DNA of 64,000 bases from Symbiodinium natans (GCA_905221605.1 CAJNDS010002623.1:205001-269000); one strand, 5' to 3'. Counted from the stretch's first letter, positions 1 to 11,239 are shown. Notes: generated by a model not told the origin, from the letters alone. Program-made: numbers and translations.

Positions 1-731
1 CAAGGTCCTTTATACCCGACCTCGCCAGAGTTATATGTCTAACCCCCAAAACCCTACATCCTAAACCCCAAACCCTAAACCCTACACCCCTAAGCAACCA
101 TGAAGCCCCCCAAGTACGGTAGATACTTGAAGATGCGCGAAGGCCCGGCAACAACTTACTGGTCCCTAGTATACGGAACGGGGGAACTCGGAGCCTTGTA
201 TACAACCCCTGAATAAGGGCTTCATAGGGTTTAAGGTTGAGGTTTAGGGTTTGGGGTTTATAGGCCCTCCTTCCGGAGCTCAGTACTAAGCCCTCGTAAG
301 ATGATCCTTTGGCTGAGCGGAGCATCCTCCACGGAGAGAAGGCCGAGCGTAAGCCCGCTCATGAGACCACCGAAGCACACCAGCCCCACGGCGGCTGCGA
401 CATAGTACCTCAAGTCTTAGGGTACTTAGGAGCTTAGGGTTGCTTCTAGGACGTCTAGGCCAGACCCAAGAGTAACCCAGGAATAAAACGTGCGTGTTTG
501 TCTCTGTGTTGGTCTGTGTCTGTGTCTGTGTCCGTGTCTTCTGTGTCTGTGTCCGCGTCTGTGTGCGCGCGCACCACTTTGGGTTGGAGCATCCAAGGTG
601 TGGCCCCAATTCTACACATCCTGGCCGGCCCTCGGGTTTGGGGTTTCGGGTTTAAGGGATGGGGCCCTTAGTTGAAAAAAAAATACACCCCGCATACACC
701 CTGGAGAGGGGTTCAAAGTATATTGCCCTAT

Positions 732-776
732 GGGTTTAGGGTTTAGGGCTTAGGGTTTAGGGTTTAGGGTTTAGGG
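732..776 (+). repeat. TTTAGGG array
   Basis: Six to seven heptamers, one GCTTAGGG variant. The first 730 bp otherwise hold degenerate CCCTAAA (about 40-95), a TGTGTCTG-rich microsatellite (490-570) and no gene. Confidence 0.85.
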
Positions 777-1086
777 CTGCTTTTTGTGTTTAGGTCCAGG
801 TACAGCATATCACGGGTTCTGAAGTATGGGCCCTTCTGGTTTGGGTGGAAGAGGGCCCAAAAAATGACATGGGGTTACTTGGATGGACCCTTTGGCTACG
901 TAGCCTACTGAGAAACGGGAACTGCTAGGTTGCTCTCGGGCTTGGTATAACGGAGATGGGGAGAGGAAGCGAACGTAAGGAACACTCAAACACCACCACG
1001 CGCCCGAAGAAAAGTCACTCAAACCCAGCCCACTAAAACCCCAAAATCTTGAACCTCAGCCCCCAAAAGCCTCAATCTTAATTCCT

Positions 1087-1346
1087 CAACCCTAAACCCT
1101 AAACCCTAAACCCTAAACCCTAAACCCTAAACCCTAAACCGTACACCCTCAACTCTCAGTCCTTAAAGGCCCTTAACTCTCAGCCCCCTCAATGTCCTGG
1201 ATCTTCCCCAACCTCTAACACCACCCGAAACCCCAAACCCTAAAGCCTAAAGCCTAAACCCTAAAGCCTAAACCCTAAACCCTAAAGCGTAAACCCTAAA
1301 CCCTAAACCCTAAACCCTTAAACCCTAAACCCTAAACCCTGAACCC
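1087..1346 (-). repeat. Two CCCTAAA arrays with degenerate spacer
   Basis: Perfect heptamers at 1088-1140, then ~90 bp of CCTCAACCC/AACTCTCAG-type sequence, then CCCTAAA/GCCTAAA mixtures at 1228-1346. Confidence 0.85.
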
Positions 1347-1694
1347 TCTCAACCCTCAACCTTACAGTTTACAGCGCCCAAGGTCTGAGGCTACTCAGTA
1401 TGGGCCATTAGTTTGGGCAGCTAATTTGGGAGCCCTTTTGAAGGAAGATAAGGGACTATATGGAAGGACCCTATCCCTAAATCCATAATCTATATAACCC
1501 CAAACCCTAAACCCGAAACCCCAAACCCTAAGCCTAACCCTAAACCTCAAACCCCAAACCCTAACCCCATAAACGACAAGGCACCAAAACTTGGCGCTAT
1601 GCGGCGTCAGGTTTGCTTCTGGCGCAGCGGACTCCATGGCTCAAGGTCTCCCAGAGCTGGAAATTTTCTCTCGAACGAAAACAAACCCGGTAAG

Positions 1695-1790
1695 CTAAGG
1701 ATCCATGTACGTATATAGTATACACTTGGGCCCTAAAGCTACTATATAGGAACCTCAAGTATATACGATATAGGTGAATGGATCCTTAGG
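1695..1790 (+). mobile_element. Dispersed element A copy (good inverted ends)
   Basis: CTAAGGATCCATGTACGTATA ... CTTGGGCCCTAAAGCTACTA ... TATAGGTGAATGGATCCTTAG. Terminal arms pair over about 20 bp. Length 96 bp. Confidence 0.75.
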
Positions 1791-1881
1791 GAAAAACAGG
1801 AGCCCATTTGAGTTGGGTTTAAAGGATTAGGGTGTATAAGGTCTTTTCGTGTATCACTGTCAGGGCCCCAGAATGCCCTCA

Positions 1882-2040
1882 ACCCTCAACCCTAAACCCT
1901 GAACCCCTAAGACCTAAACCCTAAACCTGAACACAACCCTAAACCCTAAACCTTAAAACCTAAACCCTAAACCCTAAACCCTAAACTCTAAACCCTAAGC
2001 CCTAAGCCCTAAGCCCTAAGCCCTTAACCCAAACCCTGAA
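1882..2040 (-). repeat. Degenerate CCCTAAA array
   Basis: Mixture of CCCTCAA, CCCTAAA and CCCTAAG heptamers; CCCTAAG is repeated in tandem at 1995-2022. Confidence 0.8.
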
Positions 2041-2159
2041 CATGCATCCCGAAGCCCCAATGGCGAGCTGCGCGGCAGTTGAGTGACGGTGGGCGTTCGA
2101 GGGGCTTCAGGATTTTGGATGAGAAGTACCAGATTACTAGACCTATAGATGTGTATATA

Positions 2160-2282
2160 ACATAGAGAGGGAGAGGGAGAGGGAGAGGGAGAGGGGGAGA
2201 GGGGGAGAGGGAGAGGGAGAGGGAGAGGGAGAGGGAGCGGGGGAGGGAGAGGGAGAGGGAGAGGGAGCGGGGGAGGGGGGGG
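2160..2282 (+). repeat. GGGAGA microsatellite
   Basis: GGGAGA hexamers with GGGAGCGGGGGAGG interruptions. Followed at 2300-2328 by a short TATAAA/TA run. Confidence 0.9.
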
Positions 2283-3102
2283 TTAGGATTCTGCATCTGT
2301 ATATAAATATAAATATATATATATATATGGAGTGGAAGAGAGAGAAGAGGGTTTTGGGAGATTTCGGGAACGCCTGGTTACCGAAGAATTCAGGTATCAG
2401 GACGTCGCCTCCATGATAAGCGAAGCAAGCACGACCCAAGGGCGCTTCTACATGGCAAGAACATAGGGTTTGGGGTTTAGGGCGGTTCAGGGTTTAGGAG
2501 TTGTAGGGTTTAGGGTTCTGGGCTTCGGGTTTAGCATTTAGGGTTTGTAGGGGACATGAGCATGACCCTGGGTGAAGAGTATGCGTACATAAGGGTTAAG
2601 GCTTTCCGAGGTTCCGGGTTTCAGCACGGAAAAATGACATACTGGAACCTACGCCCCCCACACTGCATTGACCTGGGCTTCTAGCACGCGCGCGTCAATG
2701 CTGGTTCGTGCCAGAACATTTCCCAGGGGTTGTTCGGGAGACCTATAAGCAGTCCCTTCCCCCAGGAGCCACGAATGTTCCCCATCCACCACTCCCCAGC
2801 CCTGCAATCCAGGGTGATGTCTCTGTAAGCTCGAGGCTTCTGACCATGCAGTCCAAACGATGCTCCTGCACAGGTCCCAAACAGGAGATGCTCCTAGTTG
2901 TGTTGTTAGGTAAGAAGGCTGTCGGTTTAGGAGTTAGGGTTTCGGGCGTCTAAGCGGCTATCTAGGTTTGGGATCGTGTTTAGGACTCGCAACATCACCA
3001 ATACCCCGCATGCCCAGCAACAGCATCTGCGTAACAAACTTTGAACCCGAAACCCAAACCAACCCCAAGAGATTCCTGAACCCTAAACCCCTGAAGCTCC
3101 TT

Positions 3103-3182
3103 CCCTAAGGGTCCATGTAGGGATACGTAGGCCTTAACGTACTTCCTGTTTTGGCACTTTGGAGCCCAAGTATAGAATACTG
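3103..3182 (+). mobile_element. Element A fragment
   Basis: CCCTAAGGGTCCATGTAGGG ... GCCTTAACGTACTTCCTG ... TTTGGAGCCCAAGTATAG, the same order as the copy at 59976 but without the right end. Followed by A-rich tracts (3231-3268). Confidence 0.5.
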
Positions 3183-3824
3183 AAGTAGACCTTTAGCCGC
3201 TATAAAAATTGGACAAGCATGAAAATGTAAAAAAACCAAAAAAAAAAAAGCAACCAAAAAAAAAAAAAACACCACCTGCTGGCCCCTCACTCCTGCCGGT
3301 ACGCTAAAGTAAAGCCTCCGGCGAGTTTTAAGGGCTTTTGATTGAGAAAATGTCTCGCAGCTAAGGGTGTAAAGTATGAGGCTTTGGGATGCAGGCTAAT
3401 TATGCACCCAAATCCTAAACCCTAGACCCTGAACACTGTCAGCTCTGAGAGTCCGAGAAACCCTCAACCCCCTGACCCCTGCTGATATTGGTATGTTTAT
3501 TCTACTCAGTCTGCACCCCCAGGGTCTTAAAAAAAAATTCCAGCCCCCCCCGCGCTTTCCCCCCCCCCCCCTGACACCCCCCGTACCCCCCCCCCATCCC
3601 CCCACCGCCTACATCTCCAAAAACAAAACGGCCAGGAAGAAATAAATCGAACGATCACGTTGCAGCCCCTACATAATTCTGCCTAGCATCTACCTCCCAA
3701 ACCCGATTCTGTCGATACTGTGACCCAAGACACTGTTCTAACTATTCCCGACAAACCCAAAACACTAGATACCCAGAGCCCTAAACCCCCAAACAATAAA
3801 AAAAACCCGACACCTACAACCCAC

Positions 3825-3933
3825 AACCCTAAACCCTAAACCGTAAACCCTACACCCTAAACCCTAAACCCTAAACCCTAAACCCTAAACCCTAAACCCT
3901 AAACCCTAAACCCTAAACCCTAAACCCTAAACC
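3825..3933 (-). repeat. CCCTAAA array
   Basis: About 15 heptamers, largely perfect. The preceding 3540-3605 stretch is C-rich with homopolymers up to C10. Confidence 0.9.
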
Positions 3934-4323
3934 TACCTAAAGCCCGCAACATAAAGCCCTGCAAAGACCAGCCTGGGAAGGATCCAGGAGGGGCACAAGC
4001 TCGCGGATTTCGTCACAGGAGTGAAGTTGAAACTTCTCGTAGGGTTTAGGGTTTAGTGTTTAGGGTTTAGGGGGTTCAGGGGTTTAGGGAAAGGGATTGC
4101 TTGCACGTTCAAGTTGGGGTTTGGAGAAGGCAAGCTGAGGTTAGACTTGGGCGCTATGTATTAGGCTGTGCCGTAGTCGGGAGTTTATGAGTTTTTGGAC
4201 TTGTATAGAGACCTTCATGCAGTGGCCCAGATCTAGGCTGGTTTGAGAAAAGCTTCTGCGGCTGCTTTTGTGCACACCTTGAGCACCCCAAAAGAATCCC
4301 GAAACCCAGTGCTAAGGGAACGT

Positions 4324-4433
4324 AGTATAGGGGCCTTGATAATGAGAATGGGGTTTTGGGGGGGTCATTGTAGTATGACTATAAAGGGACCATAAGGGAA
4401 TACTATTAATAATTATTCGGACCCCTATGCTAC
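4324..4433 (+). mobile_element. Dispersed element F copy
   Basis: TAGGGGCCTTGATAATGAGAATGG ... GGGGTTTTGGGGGGGTCATT ... AGGGACCATAAGGGAATACT ... GGACCCCTATGCTA. The ends are inverted (AGGGGCC/GGACCCCT). About 110 bp, no coding capacity; other copies lie at 16106, 19138, 33074, 46951 and 47268. Confidence 0.65.
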
Positions 4434-4804
4434 AGAATAAATGCCCAAGTGCCCTGAAGATTTCTGCAGGGGAGGTGGCACCCTATATGTAATTAGGGTA
4501 CAGTGTTGCGGATTGAAGTTTAGGGTTTAGGGTTTAGGCTTGTAAGGGCTTGCTTGGGCGTAGGGATTAAGCAGTACTTAGGGGGCTGAGTACCCTAGCG
4601 CAAGAAAAGGTTGACCTTTCATTTGTAATAAACAGGATTACACATATATATATATATATACATACATATATATATATATGTAGATAAGCAAAAAAGGTCA
4701 GAGGTGAACTACCCAGCCCCTAAGAGTAAGAGAGTCTGAAAGTCCTGAAATACTGACGCTTACGGTATGAGACTTGGGCTTACTAGGGCATAGCAGGGCT
4801 TGCC

Positions 4805-5050
4805 CCTAAACCCTATAACCCTAGAGGGTTTAGGGTTTAGGGTTTAGGGTTTAGGGATTAGGGTCTAGAGAACCCTAAAACCCTAAAACCTAAATAGGAT
4901 TTGAAGTGTACGGGCAGTGGGGTTAAGCCCTAAACCTTCTTGGGCTTAGAAAACCCTTTAGCAGCTTCGGTACTCTGGGTTCTGGTCAGTTGCCCTAAAC
5001 CCTAAACCCTAAACCCTAAACCCTAAACCCCAAACCCTAAACCCTACTCT
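4805..5050. repeat. Mixed-orientation telomeric repeats
   Basis: CCCTAAA at 4805-4823 is followed head-to-head by TTTAGGG (4826-4866), and a further CCCTAAA array lies at 4991-5045. Confidence 0.85.
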
Positions 5051-5118
5051 CATCTTCAACAAGGCCAAAGTGCGGCCCTGCCACCGTTTCTACCTTGGGG
5101 ATGAGATGACACCCTAAA

Positions 5119-5246
5119 CTTAGGGTCATATACCCTATGGCACTATAATCCCCATTCAGGCATATGAACCATAAACCCTTTTAGGGTTCATGATCCCATT
5201 TCAGGTATAGATGAACCATAAACCCTTGTAGGTCTCATTTGGTCCC
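5119..5246 (+). mobile_element. Dispersed element C copy
   Basis: Inverted sequence around GAACCATAAACCCTTTTAGGGTTCAT with CATTTGGTCCC at the right end. Non-coding. Other copies at 6655 and 12711. Confidence 0.5.
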
Positions 5247-5355
5247 GAAGGTAACTGCAAGAGAACAAAACTGTGGCCCTGCCCCAGTTGAAAACAAGTG
5301 TGGCCTGCATTAGAAGACCGCGCCAAAGACCACACCATAGAGGAGGGGTGCAATC

Positions 5356-5362
5356 TGCAACC

Positions 5363-5408
<46 letters not shown>

Positions 5409-5453
5409 ACCCTAAACTAAACCCTAAACCCTAAGCCCTAAACCCTAAACCGT
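5356..5453 (-). repeat. CCCTCAA array passing into CCCTAAA
   Basis: Seven to eight CCCTCAA units, then CCCTAAA. A clean single-base variant array adjoining the canonical one. Confidence 0.9.
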
Positions 5454-5869
5454 CGCCTCACCCAAGCGCAGAGGTCATTTGGGCGGCCGCGTTGTTGCTG
5501 TACACGCGCGGTCCACGTGGACGTCCAGGGGTGAAGCAAAGCCTAACCAGACCCTAGCTGAGGCTCGGTTTTTTCGAGGGTTTCGAGCGGAGAGAGCTCG
5601 ACATGTTTATGCATGACGATGCGGACCAACCAGTTCAGAGTAGACAGCGGAAGTCAGTCTGTCAATCAATCAGTGAGTCAGGCAGTCAGTCAGTCGCACA
5701 GCACACACCTGAACCCTCAACGGCCCCAAAGAACGCCTCTCACAGACTGCAGCGCGCACTCGCACTGCAAGATCTAGAAGAAGCCGATGCTTCTGCCATA
5801 GCAGCGGTATTTCGTGGGTAGCACACACTGAAGCCGCTTTTGTTGCACCAAAAAAGTGTTTTTGAATGT

Positions 5870-5947
5870 ATGCATGTATGCATGTGTTTGTGTCTGTATG
5901 TGTATGTATGTGCGCATACCATGTGTATATATATATATACACACATT
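5870..5947 (+). repeat. ATGT/TA microsatellite
   Basis: TGTATGCATGTATGCATG, TGTGTCTGTATG and TATATATATATACACAC. It creates Tyr/His-rich spurious frames on the minus strand. No gene is supported in 5.5-6.3 kb. Confidence 0.8.
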
Positions 5948-6654
5948 TTAAGGTGTTTAGATGGGCGGATTTGCATGCAAGCGTGCAACAAAAAAGAGTA
6001 GAAGGTGCAGTTACCAAGCTTCTGCAATTCTTGCAGCAATGTGTTTATGCGGTTTCTAGGATTTCTAGGATTTGGAGCTTGTAAAAGTTTGTAGTTCATA
6101 GGGGAGAGGCCTGATAGGTTTCACAGGGCCATAGGGTTTCCAGGGTTCTGGCTTTTGCTTCGGTCTGAGATGAACCTCCCAAGTATGCAGGCTCTGAACC
6201 CTCAGCCTCAACTCTGGATTGCTGTGCCATAAAGCTCTAAAAACCGACACGCCTTTGGATCTTCGGGTGGATACTATAGAGACCTAGCTCATTCATTAGA
6301 ACTGAATTGGGTATTCTCGGTAAAACGGACCGAAGTCTGTTGGCTGATTGTTTTGACGGTTTATACCTTCGTAGGGTTTAGGGTTTACCAGTTGGACTGA
6401 ACATCCCTCAAGCACCGTCAGGAAGCACGGTGAAGCGACTGTCCAGAAAACTTGTGAGAACCCGACTTCGGGTCTAGGGTTTAGGGATGTGTAGGGTTTA
6501 GGCTTCATTTTAGCACAAGGCGTGCCACGCCCTTCCAGTCGAAGAGGCAGTTGCAGAAACCTAAACCCCAAACCCTCATTAATCCCTACACCCTACACCC
6601 CAAAACCTTCACCCTAAACCCTCAACCCTAAGCCCTAAACCCTAAACTCTTGCG

Positions 6655-6770
6655 GACCAAATGAACCCTAAAGTTGGGTTCATAAATACCCAATACTACT
6701 CTAATCCCGATGAGGGTCTATGAACCACAACCCTAAACCCCAAACCCTAAACCCTTTTGGGGTTCATTTG
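6655..6770 (+). mobile_element. Dispersed element C copy with extra heptamers
   Basis: GGACCAAATGAACCCTAAAG ... GGGTTCATTTGATTGCC as inverted ends. The middle GAACCACAACCCTAAACCCCAAACCCTAAACCCTTTT is about 20 bp longer than GAACCATAAACCCTTTT of the copy at 5119. Confidence 0.55.
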
Positions 6771-6906
6771 ATTGCCAAGGACACTTTCGCCTCCAGCGTT
6801 TGCTTGGCTTAACCCCTAAACCCTAAACCCTCAACCCTCAACCCCCAATCACCAGGGTGGATGAAGAATCAAGTCTCCCAGGGTTCATTTGGTCCTTAAG
6901 TTGGCT

Positions 6907-7072
6907 GGTTCTTTGTAGGGAAAGAGGGAATGAGGTACCCTATAGAAGCCCTCAAAGAAAGGGAATGAGGTACCCTATAGAAGCCCTCAAAGAATATATA
7001 TATATATATATACATACATACATACAGATATATGTATGGGGTCCGAATTCCCTCATTCCCTACTAAGAACCA
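6907..7072 (+). mobile_element. Dispersed element E copy with internal duplication
   Basis: Ends GGTTCTTTGTAGGG and CCCTACTAAGAACC are inverted. GAATGAGGTACCCTATAGAAGCCCTCAAAGAA occurs twice in tandem (about 6930 and 6964), followed by a TA/CATA microsatellite (6994-7035). Confidence 0.7.
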
Positions 7073-7104
7073 AGGGGTAAAGTAGGAGTCCATACCAAAA
7101 TCCA

Positions 7105-7165
7105 AAATAGACACTGCGGACTCACGGCACTGGCGGGCCGATGCGCTACCCACTTGAAGCCTAAT
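7105..7165 (-). other. Weak tRNA-like A-box sequence
   Basis: The minus strand reads GGCTTCAAGTGGGTAGCGCA, close to a tRNA D-arm (GGCTCAAGTGGTAGAGCGC). It is followed by an anticodon-arm-like CGGC/GCCG stem, but a proper T-arm is not found. Possible SINE remnant. Confidence 0.2.
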
Positions 7166-8284
7166 TGCTGTTAACGCGCGTCCAGAGTGCGTGGGTTTCG
7201 GGCTTCGGGTCAAAAATCCCTAAAGCATAAACCCTACTACACCCCAGAATCCCTAAGCCCTAAATCTTCTAGAAATCCACCTACTTGTTGGCTGAGTTAC
7301 CCAGCTACAAAGTACTTTGGGTTTGGGCAAATCTAACAACCCCACATCGAAATCGGGAAACAAGAAACCGTACCACTTTCCCTACCCGGGCTGCCCAGTA
7401 CTTCAGTGTTTGACGTTCTGAGGGACCCTGGGTCCTCTTTTTTGGTTGTCCATGCGTTAAGGTTGCAGATGGGGGGCTCAAGTTTGAAGAAGGCTTGGGG
7501 CTTTGGGGCGTGGGTTGAGTGTTTAGGGCTTCAGGTCAGGAGCACGCAAAGGTTAAGTTCACCGGTACAAGAAACCCACCCTTTCTAGACGCGACTGTGG
7601 CTCATCTGTAAAGCGGTGAAACACAAACCCCTAAACCCTAAACCCTAAACACTAAACCCTAATCCCTATAAACCCTATGTAAGATCAGTGGTTGGGCCCA
7701 CTGTGCTGCACGCAAGCATGGGATGGATGCTTGCCCCCCATCCATGTCACGCGCAGCCTTTCTGTGAATGCCAACTGCCCTCCACCCGTTTGACCCCCTA
7801 CTTCAAAGTAACCCTAAACCCTAAACCCTGAACCCTAATTGAACCGTAAATCCTAAACTCTAAACCTTGGGCTTAGGAGGTGTAGGGTAAGTTCTAAAGT
7901 TTGGGGGTCTAGGGTTGTTGCTTTGCGGGCGCCTCTTTTTTCAAATCGCCACAAGCCGTGGCATCCCCGAAATTGCGCAACTTCAGGACCCCAGCATCCT
8001 ACATCCTAAATCCCAAAGCCCCAAAACCATCAAGGGTTTTAGGGTTTAGGGTTTAGGGTTAACACCAAGAGACGAAAGATGCACGTCTAGTCTGCCCTGA
8101 GATAACCCAGACAGTTTTGCCACAAACTACGAAAAACAAACTCTACGACCCTAAAGCTTTAATCTGGGCCCTTGTTTTGGGGTCCCTTGTTATAGGTAAG
8201 AAGGGCCCCTGCTCCGGATTCCTATAAAGAAGGGGAAGGGACCGCACTAAAGGCCCATGGTTCCAACCCTAGACTACATCGAAG

Positions 8285-8395
8285 CCTTCTATCAACCCTA
8301 AACCCTAACCCCTAACCCCTAAACCCTAAACCCAAAACCCTGAACCCGAAGCCCTAAACCCAAAACCCTAAACCCTAATTCGTAAACCCTAAACC
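8285..8395 (-). repeat. Degenerate CCCTAAA array
   Basis: CCCTAAA with CCCAAAA, CCCTAACC and CCCGAAG variants. Confidence 0.8.
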
Positions 8396-8689
8396 AGCGG
8401 AAGTCAAGACCCTCTGAACTTGCGATTCTTGAGCTTTGAAGGTAGTTTCAACGCGCGGCGGACTGTTATTTGATGGTTCTGGGCTCAAGGGCCTTCTTGG
8501 GCTATTTTGAGCCCAAGGGTTCGGGTTCCGGGCTTTAAGGCATACCTCAACACCTGAACCCTAAGCCTGAAGATTTCAGAGCTTAGCTTGCAAAGATTAT
8601 TAAAATGCCCGCATGATTCTATTCTCTTCAAAAAAACCTTGAAGGGATTTTAGGCCACTTCCCCGCCCTAACCCCCAAACCCTAGATTC

Positions 8690-8846
8690 TAAAACCTAAC
8701 CCTAAACCCTAAACCCTAAACCGCCTAAACCCTAAACCCTAAACCCTAAACCCTAAACCCTAAACCCTAAACCCTAAACCCTAAACCCTAAACCCTAAAC
8801 CCTAAACCCTAAACCCTAAACCCTAAACCCTAAACCCTAAACCCTA
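8690..8846 (-). repeat. Long CCCTAAA array
   Basis: More than 20 heptamers, nearly all perfect after one CCGCCTAAA interruption at about 8722. Confidence 0.93.
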
Positions 8847-8967
8847 CAATTCCTTCTTATTTCGGGCTTCTCCGGGAGCTGGCGGTGCAGTCTGTTCGCC
8901 GGGTGTAGCGCTCGAGGGCATCAGAAGACGATTCCCGCGCCAGTGGAGGAACTCCGGGCCTTGTTCG

Positions 8968-9208
8968 TTTGGGGTTTAGGGTTTAGGGTTTAGGGTTTAG
9001 GGTTTAGGGTTTAGGGTTTAGGGTTAGGGTTTCGGGTTTCGGGTTTCGGGTTTCGGGTTTCGGGTTTCGGGTTTAGGGTTTAGGGTTTAGGGTTTAGGGT
9101 TTAGGGTTTAGGGTTTAGGGTTTAGGGTTTAGGGTTTAGCGTTTAGGGTTTAGGGTTTAGGGTTTGGGTTTAGGGTTTAGGGTTTGGGTTTAGGGTTTAG
9201 GGTTTAGG
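8968..9208 (+). repeat. Long TTTAGGG array with a TTTCGGG block
   Basis: Facing the preceding CCCTAAA array (8690-8846) across 120 bp of unique sequence, so the pair forms a large inverted repeat. About six consecutive TTTCGGG units at 9027-9070 show local homogenisation of a variant. Confidence 0.93.
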
Positions 9209-9544
9209 GCTACAATGTGAAGGGGTCAAGGTTTAGGGCTTATGGGGTTTAGGGATTTAGGGTTCAAGCAATTATGGGGGACTGCAAGGCTTTGGGCCTG
9301 GGGGTTGCAGGGTTCAGGGATTTGACAGGCTTAGGGGTTAGAGGGTTTAGGAACCTATACTTACTTGCAAGCCCAATGATAAGGTACTTATAACCCTACA
9401 GTAAAACCACTGTATAAGAAACCACTGTTTAAGAAACTGAGCCCCTAGACCCGGGAATATTGGTCGATTTGCGGTTGCCTTCTAGCTAAGAAACTTTTTG
9501 GGGTCAGTTTCTAAAAAAATCCTGCCCGCAACACCCCCCGGGTC

Positions 9545-10332
9545 TGACTCCCCCGCGCCTGCGGCCCGACCCTACCCCAAAAACGCGCGGGAGTCACATT
9601 CTAGAGGTTTTCAGCCCTGAAACGCTCTAAAACGTGACTCCCCCGCGCCTGCGGCCTGACCCTACCCCAAAAACGCGCGGGAGTCACATTCTAGAGGATT
9701 TCAGCCCTGAAACGCTGTAAAACGTGAATCCCCGGCGCCTGCGGCCTGACCCTACCCCAAAAACGCGCGGGAGTCACATTCTAGAGGTTTTCAGCCCTGA
9801 AACGCTCTAAAACGTGACTCCCCCGCGCCTGCGGCCTGACCCTACCCCAAAAACGCGCGGGAGTCACATTCTAGAGGTTTTCAGCCCTGAAAAGCTCTAA
9901 AACGTGACTCCCACGCGCCTGCGGCCTGACCCTACCCCAAAAAACGCGCGGGAGTCACATTCTAGAGGTTTTCAGCCCTGAAAAGCTCTAAAACGTGACT
10001 CCCCCGCGCCTGCGGCCTGACCCTACCCCAAAAACGTGCGGGAGTCACATTCTAGAGGTTTTCAGCCCTGAAAAGCTCTAAAACGTTAAAACGTGACTCC
10101 CCCGCGCCTGCGGCCTGACCCTACCCCAAAAACGCGCGGGAGTCACATTCTAGAGGTTTTCAGCCCTGAAACGCTCTAAAACGTGACTCCCCCGCGCCTG
10201 CGGCCTGACCCTACCCCAAAAACGCGCGGGAGTCACATTCTAGAGGTTTTCAGCCCTGAAACGCTCTAAAACGTGACTCCCCCGCGCCTGCGGCCTGACC
10301 CTACTACCCCAAACGCGGCGGGAGTCACATTC
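9545..10332 (+). repeat. 90-bp palindromic satellite, about nine copies
   Basis: Period is 90 bp (unit starts AACGTGACTC at 9631, 9721, 9811, 9901, then 9992 after a 1-bp gain, 10090 after an 8-bp gain, 10180, 10270). Each unit holds GTGACTCCCCCGCGC and GCGCGGGAGTCAC about 25 bp apart, giving a strong hairpin, followed by TCTAGAGGTTTTCAGCCCTGAAA. Copies are nearly identical, so amplification is recent. The array is free of telomeric repeats and is preceded by poly-purine/AT sequence at 9500-9530. Confidence 0.95.
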
Positions 10333-10367
10333 GGGAACCCTTCCCACCACCACCATTCCTGGAACAT

Positions 10368-10450
10368 GGGTTTGGTCTAGTGGTATAGCGTACTCCCTTA
10401 AGAAATTCGTTTAGAAACCAAGCCTACCCTAGGCTCAAACCCCCCCGGGT
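10368..10450 (+). other. tRNA-like sequence (decayed tRNA or SINE head)
   Basis: TTGGTCTAGTGGTATAGCG resembles the D-arm/A-box of eukaryotic tRNAs, and GGCTCAAACC about 50 bp downstream resembles a B-box. The T-stem does not pair properly and no clean acceptor stem is seen, so this is a pseudo-tRNA or the head of a tRNA-derived SINE and not a working tRNA. It lies 36 bp after the 90-bp satellite. Confidence 0.35.
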
Positions 10451-11131
10451 ACATGGGTAATGGAAACTAAGAAACTTAGGGTACCCCTATCGCCGGAAAA
10501 CCGTTTTCTTATACAGCGTTTTTACTGTACTTACTCAGTGCCCGAATCCTCCAAGTACGGGTTGCAATCGGGGTTTATAGGGCTTATGGGGATTAAAAGG
10601 TGCAAGGGACTCCGGGGTTTAGGGATAAGTGAAGGGTTTAGGGGTTCAGGGCTTACAGCGACTGAGGAGCTCATTCTAATCTACGTTTTCTGAACCCTGC
10701 ATAGCCCCAGGAGGGGTGTAGGGTGCCATAAAAAGGCCACTGAACAGAGGGTTTAGGGTGTAGGGTTTAGGGTTCAATACCCTAAACCCGAAACCCTAAA
10801 CCCGAAAACCCTAAACCCTAAACCCCGGTGCCCAAGCCTGGCTTCTCCACAAACGATTGTACTTTAGGGGTTGGGTGCCACGACCACATAGGCAACAAAC
10901 AGCAAAAGCCTGATGTTGTGTTTGGCCTCTAGTTCTTCGAGGGTTTAAGGTTTACTAAGTAAGGGTACGAGCCTTAGCCCTTAAACCGTGAACCGTAACC
11001 CTAAGGATGCATGTACCTAGATACAAAAACCTAAACCCTAAACTCTAAGCCTATATAGTATGTACTTGCCCGCCCTGGGGCTCCTCAGCAAGCGAGGAAT
11101 ACACCCGAAACCCGAAACCCTCATCCCTATG

Positions 11132-11239
11132 CCTAAGGACCCACGTACCTCATTCTTGTATACTTTGGCCCCAAAGTCCCCGACATAGGAGGTGTTTTAA
11201 GACCCAGTGTTCCCTATTCAGGTACATCGACCCTTAGGG
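11132..11239 (+). mobile_element. Dispersed element A copy
   Basis: CCTAAGGACCCACGTACCTC ... TTTGGCCCCAAAGTCC ... AGGTACATCGACCCTTAGGG. Inverted ends of about 18 bp, non-coding. Confidence 0.6.

Noticed and set aside
1-300. Window start as a true chromosome end
   Set aside because: Heptamers here are few and degenerate, and arrays are no denser than elsewhere; nothing marks a terminal telomere.
2024-2439. Ser/Leu/Pro-rich frames of 90-98 codons
   Set aside because: Translation of the GGGAGA microsatellite on the minus strand.
7590-7625. A-box-like GTGGCTCATCTGTAAAGCGG
   Set aside because: No B-box or pairing stems follow; similarity is too short to support a tRNA or SINE.
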